From SIG459 sp045631645 (GTDB lineage Bacteria; Bacillota; Clostridia; Oscillospirales; Oscillospiraceae), in contig JAZQVC010000014.1 of the NCBI GenBank assembly GCA_045631645.1, positions 1 to 42,668 of the forward strand: a DNA stretch of 42,668 nt, in the 5' to 3' direction. Position 1 is the first letter of the stretch; every line of letters starts with the position of its first letter. Both the position numbers and the translations under genes were made by a program. Of the stretch, positions 31,394 through 38,699 are shown in pieces. The notes under the pieces are model-generated. The model ran no database searches and had not been told where the DNA came from. It was given only the letters and a program-made list of their open reading frames with translations.

Positions 31394-33472
31394 ATGCTTG
31401 AACTTCTCTCTCCCGCCGGAAGCCCCGAGGCCGTCATCGCCGCTGTACAAAGCGGAGCGAATGCCATTTATCTGGGTCTTGGCGACTTCAACGCCAGACG
31501 CGGCGCAAAAAATTTCACAGAACAGGAATTTCTCGATTCCGTAAGATATTGCCGCGAACGCGGCTGCAAGGTGTATGTAACTCTCAACACACTGGCCTCA
31601 GACCGTGAGATGGAAACCGTTGCCAAGCTGGGTCGCTTTGTTTCCGAAGCAGGTGTTGACGCGGTAATAGTTCAGGATCTTGGCGTTGCCATGGTGCTGC
31701 GCTCTGTATGCCCCGACCTGCCCCTTCACGCCAGCACCCAGATGAGCATTCATAATCTGGGAGGCGTTTATGCCGCAGCTCAGATGGGCATCACCCGCGT
31801 TGTTCTGGCAAGAGAGCTTACATTGGATCAGATTGCCATCATCGCCTCCCGCTCTCCCATCGAGGTTGAGGTTTTTGTCCATGGCGCACTGTGCTTCTGC
31901 CACAGCGGACAGTGCTACATGTCCTCCCTCATAGGACGCAGAAGCGGCAACCGCGGAATGTGCGCCCAGCCCTGCCGTCTCCAGTACAGCATGGGTCGTC
32001 GCATGGGCGATTATCCCATGAGTCTGAAAGATAACTGCCTTGTGGATTATCTTGAAGCTCTTGATAAGGCCGGCGTTGCCTGCATCAAGATTGAGGGCAG
32101 AATGAAGCGCCCCGAATACACCGCCATTGTTACCGAAATTTACTCAAAGGCCATCCGCGAGGGCAAATCCCCCAGCGAAGAGGACTATGAAAAGCTCACC
32201 ATGGCCTTTTCCAGAGAGGGCTTCACCGATGGCTACCTCACCGGAAAGAAAGAGGATATGTTCGGCGTAAGAGGCGACTCCGACAAGAGCGTAAACAAGC
32301 TCTTCACCGAAACCCGCCGCCGCTATGCCGCAGGCGAGGAACGCCGCGTTGGCATAAGCTTCTGCGCCATTATAAAAGCAGGTCTCAACGCCAAGCTGCT
32401 GGCTCAGGACAGCGACGGAAACCGCGTTGTCATAGACGGTCCCCGCGTTGCAAGAGCGGAAAAATCCGCCCTCACCCAGCGCGCCGTATGCGACCAGCTT
32501 TACAAAACAGGCGGCACTCCCTTCCGCTGCGAAAACGCAATGTGCCAGCTGGACGAGGGCGTATTCCTCTCCGCTGCCGCCATCAACAATATGCGCCGCC
32601 AGGCCATAAGTCAGATGCTGGAAAAGCGCGCCGCACCTCCTCAGCGTCGCTACGGAAACATGCCGAAAACTCCTCCCGCCGTTGGAAGCAAGAGCGCAGT
32701 TTTCAATGTTCAGATAATGAAGGCCGAGCAGCTCACCCCCGAGCTTGCAGAGCTTGATATTGCAAATCTCTATATCCCCCTTGATGTTGCGGATGAAACT
32801 GAAGCCCTCGCTCCCTTCTTCGCAAAGGGCATCAACATTGCCGCCGTGCTCCCCCGAGTTATCACCGACACGGAAATCCCCCTTATCCGCGAGAAGCTTG
32901 AAAAGCTTCCCGAAAAGGGCATAAAGGAAGTTTTGCTTGGCAACTTGGGTCACATTGCTCTCGCAAAGCAGTGCGGTCTTGAAATCCGCGGCGATTTTGG
33001 TCTGAATGTTTTCAACAGCCATACCCTCACCGTCCTTGCCGCTGCAGGGCTCCGTTCCGCCACCGCCTCCTTCGAGCTGCGTATGGCTCAGGTGCGCGAC
33101 CTTGTCAAGGGTATGGACACCGAGCTTATCGTATATGGCCGCCTGCCCCTTATGGTCAGCGACCAGTGCATAATAAAATGCTCTGCAGGAAGCTGCAATT
33201 GCGAAAACGGCGCAACACTTTCCGACAGAATGGGTTCTGTTTTCCCCGTTGTGAGGGAATTTGGATGCAGAAATGTGATACTTAATGCCCATAAGCTGTT
33301 TTTGGGCGATAAGAGAGATGATATTCTCTCTTGCGGTCTCTGGGCTGCCAGACTCATGTTCACCACCGAAAGCCCCCGAGAGGTTTTGCAGGTGACCAAG
33401 AGCTATCTTGGCCTCAGCGATTATCGTCCCAACGGTCTCACAAGAGGACTTTACTACAGGGGCGTTGAATAA
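31394..33472 (+). CDS. U32-family peptidase-like protein, probable RNA hydroxylation factor
   Basis: The 692-residue protein begins LELLSPAGSPEAVIAAVQSG, the U32 signature start, and carries VEVFVHGALCFCHSGQCYMS and GNRGMCAQPCRLQY with cysteines 167, 169, 174, 190 and 194, likely iron-sulfur or metal ligands. A second half with extra domain(s), as in DUF3656-containing members, explains the length. Although the family was named peptidases, characterised relatives (TrhP, RlhA) take part in tRNA or 23S rRNA hydroxylation; the long form here is closest in layout to RlhA. It is followed 20 bp later by maf. Confidence 0.88.
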   Translation: MLELLSPAGSPEAVIAAVQSGANAIYLGLGDFNARRGAKNFTEQEFLDSVRYCRERGCKVYVTLNTLASDREMETVAKLGRFVSEAGVDAVIVQDLGVAMVLRSVCPDLPLHASTQMSIHNLGGVYAAAQMGITRVVLARELTLDQIAIIASRSPIEVEVFVHGALCFCHSGQCYMSSLIGRRSGNRGMCAQPCRLQYSMGRRMGDYPMSLKDNCLVDYLEALDKAGVACIKIEGRMKRPEYTAIVTEIYSKAIREGKSPSEEDYEKLTMAFSREGFTDGYLTGKKEDMFGVRGDSDKSVNKLFTETRRRYAAGEERRVGISFCAIIKAGLNAKLLAQDSDGNRVVIDGPRVARAEKSALTQRAVCDQLYKTGGTPFRCENAMCQLDEGVFLSAAAINNMRRQAISQMLEKRAAPPQRRYGNMPKTPPAVGSKSAVFNVQIMKAEQLTPELAELDIANLYIPLDVADETEALAPFFAKGINIAAVLPRVITDTEIPLIREKLEKLPEKGIKEVLLGNLGHIALAKQCGLEIRGDFGLNVFNSHTLTVLAAAGLRSATASFELRMAQVRDLVKGMDTELIVYGRLPLMVSDQCIIKCSAGSCNCENGATLSDRMGSVFPVVREFGCRNVILNAHKLFLGDKRDDILSCGLWAARLMFTTESPREVLQVTKSYLGLSDYRPNGLTRGLYYRGVE

Positions 33473-33492
33473 AAACGCGAGGTAAAAAATAA

Positions 33493-34065
33493 ATGCGCAT
33501 CATACTTGCCTCCGGCTCTCCCCGACGCAGGGAGCTTCTGGAGATGCTTAAAGTTGAAAATCTTGAAATAATCCCCGCCAAGGGCGAGGAGGCAGACCAT
33601 CCCGAGCTCAGCCCCTCTGAGCTCGTTAAGGAGCTCAGCCGCTGCAAGGCGGCGGAGATTGCTCCTCCCGACGAAGAAAACACCGTCACCATAGGCGCCG
33701 ACACCATAGTTGTGTTGGACGGAAAGGTTATGGGCAAGCCCGCAGACGAGGCGGACGCAGCCAGAATGCTCCGCTCCCTCAGCGGCAGAAGCCACACCGT
33801 TTATACGGGCGTCACCGTGATTCGCGGCAGCACCGTCATAAGCCGCGCCGAGGAGACGAAGGTGCATTTCCGCACTCTCAGCGAAAGGGAGATCGAAGCC
33901 TATATTGCCACCGGTGAGCCAATGGACAAGGCCGGCGCTTACGGCGCGCAGGGTCTTGCAAGCTTGTTTGTGGAAGCCCTTGAGGGCGACTTTTTCAATG
34001 TAATGGGGCTGCCTCTTTGCACCCTCGGAATAATGCTTAAGGAATTGGGCGTGAATTTGATTTGA
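33493..34065 (+). CDS. maf: Maf-family nucleoside triphosphate pyrophosphatase
   Basis: Maf hydrolyses dTTP, UTP and modified nucleotides and is linked to division control. The 190 residues show the family signature IILASGSPRRREL (residues 3-15), TIGADTIVVLDGKVMGKP, SGRSHTVYTGVTV and DKAGAYGAQG. Length is normal. It stands immediately before mreC, whose start overlaps its stop, a common order in Firmicutes (maf-mreC-mreD-PBP2); mreB and radC are not present here. Confidence 0.95.
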   Translation: MRIILASGSPRRRELLEMLKVENLEIIPAKGEEADHPELSPSELVKELSRCKAAEIAPPDEENTVTIGADTIVVLDGKVMGKPADEADAARMLRSLSGRSHTVYTGVTVIRGSTVISRAEETKVHFRTLSEREIEAYIATGEPMDKAGAYGAQGLASLFVEALEGDFFNVMGLPLCTLGIMLKELGVNLI

Positions 34066-34910
34066 AAATTAAAACTTATATGAAAAAACATGGCATCAAA
34101 GTTGCCATCATCGTTATGATAGCCGCCATCTTCGTGCTGGCCGGCTCCGCTTCCCGCGAGGGTAAGGCCGGCTTTATCAAGGACGCTCAGGGCTCCCTTG
34201 CCGCACCTTCCCGCAATGCTGCATCCGCTATCACCGACTGGATGCAGGGTATTTACGGTTATCTCTATGAGTATGACATGCTGGTGGAGGATAATAATGC
34301 CCTTCGCGCCGAGCTTGCCGAAGCTCAGGAAATGGCCCGCGAATATGAGGAGCTCAAAGCTGAGAACGACCGTCTCTACACGCTTCTGGAGCTGAGAGAA
34401 AAGCGCGCCGACTTTGTTCTGGAGTCCAGCAAGATAGTTTCCTGGGATACCAGCAACTACACCTCCGCTTTCACCATCGGTAAAGGCTCCAACAGCGGCA
34501 TTGAACTGGGCGACTGCGTTATCACCGAATACGGCGCTCTTGTCGGTCAGGTTTATGAGCTCGGCACCAACTGGGCAACCATCCGTACCGTTATCGACGT
34601 TAACATGGACGTTGGCGCTTTCGTCGGCAGCAACAACTATGCCGGCGTTATATCCGGCGAATTCTCCCTGATGAAGCAGGGCAAAACCCGCGTAACCTAT
34701 CTTGCCGGCGGCGCACAGATATTCACCGACGACGAGGTTCTCACCTCCGGACGCGGCGGCGCATTCCCCTCCGGTCTTCTCATCGGCACTGTCACCACCG
34801 TTATGACCGAAGCCGGCGGACAGAACACCTATGGCGTTATTGAGCCCGCCTGCGATGTTGACGCTCTCACTCAGGTTTTCATCGTCACCGACTACGAAAT
34901 TGTTGAATAA
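34062..34910 (+). CDS. mreC: Rod-shape-determining protein MreC
   Basis: MreC is the scaffold of the cell-elongation complex. It has a short cytoplasmic N-terminus, one membrane helix (about 13-30), a coiled coil (about 65-110; EYDMLVEDNNALRAELAEAQ) and beta-rich C-terminal barrels (VSWDTSNYTSAFTIGKGSNS onward). The start TTG at 34062 overlaps the maf stop; the next candidate is ATG 34080. Neither has a strong ribosome site, so translational coupling to maf is likely. Confidence 0.92.
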   Translation: MKIKTYMKKHGIKVAIIVMIAAIFVLAGSASREGKAGFIKDAQGSLAAPSRNAASAITDWMQGIYGYLYEYDMLVEDNNALRAELAEAQEMAREYEELKAENDRLYTLLELREKRADFVLESSKIVSWDTSNYTSAFTIGKGSNSGIELGDCVITEYGALVGQVYELGTNWATIRTVIDVNMDVGAFVGSNNYAGVISGEFSLMKQGKTRVTYLAGGAQIFTDDEVLTSGRGGAFPSGLLIGTVTTVMTEAGGQNTYGVIEPACDVDALTQVFIVTDYEIVE

Positions 34911-34928
34911 AAAAGCCAGAGGAACATT

Positions 34929-35453
34929 ATGGCACTTATTGAGCTTATTGATTTCAGAAAAATACGCAAAGCCTTGTGGTATCTCCTTTGCGTCATAATA
35001 AGCATTTCGCTCCAGAATCTCCTTTGCGCCCGTGTGGCTCTTTTCGGAGTTCATGCTTTCTTCATCCCCGTTGTTATTATCGCCTTCGGCGTTTTTGAAG
35101 GGGCTGTATGGGGCGCGTCTTTGGGACTTATCGCAGGTTATTTCTGTGATATAACCATGCTGGAGTCCACCGTCCTTTTCATGGTGCTTTTTGCCGCACT
35201 GGGCTTCGCCTCCGGCTTCCTCACCGAGTTTATCATCAATCGCCGCTTCTTTTCCTATTTCGTGCTGGCGCTTGCCGGTCTTATCCTGACGGTTATCTGC
35301 CAGATAATCCCCTTCTGGATATTCAAGGGCACTTCTCTTTGGAAACTGCTCCCCACCATGATTTTGCAAACTTTGTGGTCCGCGGTTTTCACCGTTCCTG
35401 CCTATTTCGCCGTTAAAGCCATCAGCATTAAACGAAAAGAGGAAGACGAGTAA
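34929..35453 (+). CDS. mreD: Rod-shape-determining protein MreD
   Basis: This 174-residue membrane protein has about five helices and very few soluble loops, typical of MreD. It works with MreC and PBP2 in side-wall synthesis. It begins 18 bp after mreC with GAGG upstream and is followed 30 bp later by PBP2. Confidence 0.9.
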   Translation: MALIELIDFRKIRKALWYLLCVIISISLQNLLCARVALFGVHAFFIPVVIIAFGVFEGAVWGASLGLIAGYFCDITMLESTVLFMVLFAALGFASGFLTEFIINRRFFSYFVLALAGLILTVICQIIPFWIFKGTSLWKLLPTMILQTLWSAVFTVPAYFAVKAISIKRKEEDE

Positions 35454-35483
35454 GCTTCCGCCTCCGCTGAAAGGAAAATCTCT

Positions 35484-37604
35484 ATGAACAGAATTATAAA
35501 ACCCGGCCGTCTGCTGGCTTTTGTCCTTGTGACCGTGGTTATAACAGTCATTTATATGGTAACGCTGTATAAGCTTCAGGTCGTTGAGGGCGAAGCTTAT
35601 TATCAGGCAAGCCAGAATAATGTCACCTCCACCGAGCGTATCCCTGCCGCCCGCGGCAGCCTTCTGGATCGCTATGGCCGAGTGCTTGTTGAAAACAAGG
35701 AGTGCAATAACCTCCTCATAGATATCGAGGATCTTTTCTATACCGAGGGCGTTGACCCCAACGCAAGCATCCTCAGCCTTATCCGTATGGTGCAGAGCTT
35801 CGGCGATACCCATATCGACACCCTTCCCATAACCACGGAAGCCCCCTTTGAATACACCAACATGACCGCCGCCCAGACGGAAATGCTCAATGCCTACCTG
35901 AAGGATAAAAAGCTCCCTGCCGACACCAGCGCCATTGAGCTTTTGGCATACATGCGCGACCGCTACGGAATCGACAATAACTATTCCAGCGAGGAAATGC
36001 GCCTTATCGCAGGCGTTCGATACGAAATAAACGCCCGCTTCTCCCAGAACTTCTCCACCGCTGACTATATCTTCGTTGAAGACGCCAGCATGGATCTTAT
36101 CACTACCCTGATGGAAAACGACATTCCCGGCTTCCGCGTTGAAACCGGCTTCGTCCGCGAGTACAAAACCACCTATGCCTCCCATCTTCTGGGTATGATA
36201 GGTCAGATGAACGAAAGCGACTATAAGCGCCTTGCAAAACAGGGCAACTATGACCTTGACGCCCTTGTAGGTAAGGACGGCGCCGAATATGCCTTTGAGA
36301 ACTATCTCCACGGCGAAAACGGAACTGCCCGAATTACCCAAACCGCAAACGGCATCGTCACCAGCAAGGTTTATACCGAAGTTCCCGTACCCGGCAACCA
36401 TGTTTACCTCACCATAGATATCGGTCTGCAGGAAGTTTGCGAAAACGCTCTCAACAGCCATATCACCGAAGAGAACATACTCCGCGAGAAAAACCGCAAG
36501 GAATGGGAGCTCTACGGCGGCGACAAAGATGACGAGGAGCTGCTCAACCGCGAAAACATCTCCGGCGCAGGCGCCGTTGTTGTCCGCGTGGATACCGGCG
36601 AACCTCTTGCTCTTGCCAGCTGGCCCGCTTTCGACCTGGCCAACTTCTATGAAACCTATGACGAGATCCGCGAAGCGGAATATGACCCCCTCTTCAACCG
36701 AGCCCTCCAGGGTGTTTACGCCCCCGGCTCCACCTTCAAGCCCTGCACCGCAATGGCAGGTCTTATGGAAAAGAGAATAGACACCGACACCCTCATCGAC
36801 TGCGTCGGCGTTTTCGATAAGTACGCTGACGAAGGTTACGCTCCTCAGTGCTGGATTTACGGTAAGGGTCTTCACGGCGAGCTGAACGTTGTTGAGGCTC
36901 TCGGTCATTCCTGCAACCTCTTCTTCTACACCACCGGCGACCTTCTTCAGATCTCCCTTCTTGCAAAATACGCAAAGCTCTTCGGTCTCGGCGAGGAAAC
37001 CGGCATTGAGCTTTATGAAGATATCGGCATTATGGCCAGCGACGAATACATGCAGAAAAAAGAAGGCCGTGACATGTACGCAGGTGATACTCTGCAGGCC
37101 GCTATCGGCCAGTCCGACAGCCTTTTCTCTCCCCTCCAGCTTGCTGAATACTGCGCCGCCATTGCAAACAAGGGCTACCGCTACAGCGCAAGCATCCTCA
37201 AGAGCGTCCGCTCCTTCGATTTCTCCGAAACCGTTCAGGAACGCAGCACCGAGGTTCTCTCCACCGTTGATGCCTACGACTTCTATTGGGAAGCTATCCA
37301 CGAAGGTATGCGCGGCGTTGCAACCGAAGCCAAATACGGTACTGTTTACGAGGCTTTCCTCTCCGCACCCTATTCCGTTGCCGCCAAGACCGGTACTTCC
37401 CAGCTGGGTAAGGACCGCACCAACAACGGTATTTTCATCTGCTTTGCACCCTATGAAAATCCCGAAATTGCCGTTGCAATAGTTCTTGAACACGGTAACG
37501 CTGGTAGTGAAGCCGCTCCCATCGCCCGTCAGATAATGGATCACTACTTCTCCTTCAAAAACTCCACCGCCCCCCTTGAAAGCGACAGCACTCTCCTCCG
37601 CTGA
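35484..37604 (+). CDS. mrdA: Penicillin-binding protein 2 (elongation transpeptidase)
   Basis: This class B penicillin-binding protein cross-links peptidoglycan in the elongation machinery. It has an N-terminal membrane anchor (about 8-29), a PBP dimerisation domain with AARGSLLDRYGRVL (56-69), and a transpeptidase domain with the active-site S416 in GSTFK, SCN at 476-478 and KTGTS near residue 636. The 706-residue length is on the long side, with an extra charged loop near 330-355 (EENILREKNRKEWELYGGDK). It is the last gene of the maf-mre unit; a hairpin, CCGCAA / TTGCGG (37621-37639), follows without a T-run. Confidence 0.95.
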   Translation: MNRIIKPGRLLAFVLVTVVITVIYMVTLYKLQVVEGEAYYQASQNNVTSTERIPAARGSLLDRYGRVLVENKECNNLLIDIEDLFYTEGVDPNASILSLIRMVQSFGDTHIDTLPITTEAPFEYTNMTAAQTEMLNAYLKDKKLPADTSAIELLAYMRDRYGIDNNYSSEEMRLIAGVRYEINARFSQNFSTADYIFVEDASMDLITTLMENDIPGFRVETGFVREYKTTYASHLLGMIGQMNESDYKRLAKQGNYDLDALVGKDGAEYAFENYLHGENGTARITQTANGIVTSKVYTEVPVPGNHVYLTIDIGLQEVCENALNSHITEENILREKNRKEWELYGGDKDDEELLNRENISGAGAVVVRVDTGEPLALASWPAFDLANFYETYDEIREAEYDPLFNRALQGVYAPGSTFKPCTAMAGLMEKRIDTDTLIDCVGVFDKYADEGYAPQCWIYGKGLHGELNVVEALGHSCNLFFYTTGDLLQISLLAKYAKLFGLGEETGIELYEDIGIMASDEYMQKKEGRDMYAGDTLQAAIGQSDSLFSPLQLAEYCAAIANKGYRYSASILKSVRSFDFSETVQERSTEVLSTVDAYDFYWEAIHEGMRGVATEAKYGTVYEAFLSAPYSVAAKTGTSQLGKDRTNNGIFICFAPYENPEIAVAIVLEHGNAGSEAAPIARQIMDHYFSFKNSTAPLESDSTLLR

Positions 37605-37633
37605 TACGGTGTGAAATTTTCCGCAATTATCTC

Positions 37634-37662
37634 TTGCGGTATTGGGAAAACTGTTATAAAAT
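37634..37662 (+). promoter_or_regulatory. Candidate promoter of the methylglyoxal-synthase homologue
   Basis: TTGCGG (37634-37639), a 17-bp spacer and TAAAAT (37657-37662) are seen. The -35 overlaps the right arm of the CCGCAA/TTGCGG hairpin after PBP2. Confidence 0.5.
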
Positions 37663-37710
37663 ATCCCTAATATACAGATATTTACAGTATACGAAAGGAC
37701 GTGGTGTGTT

Positions 37711-38109
37711 TTGAATATCGCACTGATGGCTCACGACGGCAAAAAAGAACTTATGGTTCAGTTCTGCATCGCTTATTGCGGCATCCTTGCAGGCCATTCC
37801 ATCTGCGCCACCAGAACCACGGGCAAGCTTGTGGCAGACGCCACCGGTCTCCCCATTCAGCTTTGCCTCTCCGCAAATCAGGGCGGCAGCCAGCAGATGG
37901 GTTCCCGCATCCGCTGCAACGAAATAGACCTCGTTCTCTATTTCTGTGATCCCGATGACATCCATAATCAGGAAAAGGTCAACGAGATCAGTCGTCTTTG
38001 TGACCGATATGCAATTCCCTTCGCCTCCAATGTAGCCACTGCCGAAGTCCTTATTCAGGGTCTCCGCAGAGGCGATCTGGATTGGCGTGAGCTCGTCCGA
38101 GCAAAATAA
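37711..38109 (+). CDS. mgsA: Methylglyoxal synthase homologue lacking the catalytic aspartate
   Basis: Methylglyoxal synthase converts dihydroxyacetone phosphate to methylglyoxal and phosphate. The 132 residues match the family along their whole length: IALMAHDGKK (H8, D9), TRTTGKLVADATGL, NEIDLVLYFCDP and NVATAEVLIQGL. However, the GGDQQ motif, whose Asp (Asp71 in the E. coli enzyme) is the proposed catalytic base, reads GGSQQ here (Ser60). The phosphate-binding TGTTG reads TRTTG (Arg35), and the DP...PHDPD loop is altered to DPDDIHNQEK. The protein may be inactive, altered in reaction, or regulatory. The TTG start at 37711 has AAAGGA about 11 nt upstream; no ATG is better. Confidence 0.85.
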   Translation: MNIALMAHDGKKELMVQFCIAYCGILAGHSICATRTTGKLVADATGLPIQLCLSANQGGSQQMGSRIRCNEIDLVLYFCDPDDIHNQEKVNEISRLCDRYAIPFASNVATAEVLIQGLRRGDLDWRELVRAK

Positions 38110-38117
38110 AAATCTAT

Positions 38118-38342
38118 ATGCCGCCTGGATCGAAAGCCAGTAGCCCCTGAGTGCCCCCTACAGAGAGGAGAACAAAGCTGAGAGTTCTTCGGAGAGCGCA
38201 GAGGTGAAGATAGTTCGGGAGCGGCCTCAGTCTGCGGAGATGCGCAGACAGCCAAAGGGCAGAAGCATTTCTGCCGAAATTGGGTGGCACCACGAAAGCA
38301 AAATGCTCTCGTCCCGATACAAGGGATGAGAGCATTTATTTT
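38118..38342 (+). promoter_or_regulatory. T-box leader, predicted tRNA-Asp sensor
   Basis: Stem I base pairs are GCCGC (38120-38124) with GCGGC (38221-38225) and CGAA (38131-38134) with TTCG (38214-38217). The specifier-loop 5' side has AGTA (38139-38142), with AGAGAG at 38162-38167 and the distal loop between GGAGAAC and GTTCTTC. The loop 3' side is GTGAAGATAG, giving candidate specifier GAT (38209-38211, Asp). Later come GTCTGCG / GCGCAGAC, GGCAGAA / TTCTGCC, then the antiterminator sequence GGGTGGCACCACG, whose TGGC (38285-38288) would pair with a tRNA having discriminator G. The terminator is AAATGCTCTC (38301) / GAGAGCATTT (38328-38337) plus T-run. No own promoter is convincing; it may be read from mgsA. 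Confidence 0.88.
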
Positions 38343-38379
38343 TGGCCGAACGGCTAAAAATAAGCCTATTTCATTGACC

Positions 38380-38609
38380 TTAAAGCCTCCCTTGTGTCGG
38401 GGCGTTAAGAAAATGTGCCACATAATCAAATCCGAAACCTTAGTGTGCACACCTCGATTTCCGCTCAGGACGCTGCTGCCTCGAGGCGCCTGTTCGGCGC
38501 CACGGAGATTTCACCTCGTACTGTTTTACAGCGCACCTTTAAAGCCTCCCTTGTGTAAAGGGAGGTGCCGAGCAAAGCGAGGCGGAGGGATTGTCCCTCG
38601 TACTGTTTT
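38380..38609 (+). repeat. Modular intergenic repeat, tandem short copies D1 and D2
   Basis: D1 (38380-38527, 148 bp) joins a truncated module 1 directly to module 2 sequence (TCGGGGCGTTAAGAAAATG) and then, at a shared TGTGCC (38414-38419), to module 4, ending CCTCGTACTGTTTT. D2 (38538-38609, 72 bp) is module 1 alone joined to the same end motif. The CCTCGTACTGTTTT ends of D1 and D2, with the next 7 bases, form near-identical 21-bp direct repeats (38514 and 38596). The pair lies between the T-box terminator and hisS. The remaining 38610-38699 shows only the ribosome site AAAGGA. Confidence 0.85.
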
Positions 38610-38699
38610 GCGGCGCGCTGAGGTCGTCGCTTTTCAGCACCTGCCATGCCGCACCCCCCATCAATAACATAGTAAATAACTCCCGAAAGGATTGAAAAT

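Noticed and set aside
33939..37544. A 1201-codon open frame on the minus strand
   Set aside because: It lies antisense to mreC, mreD and PBP2. C-ending codons in those genes leave few stops in this reverse frame. The translation matches no family and no ribosome site or promoter is seen.
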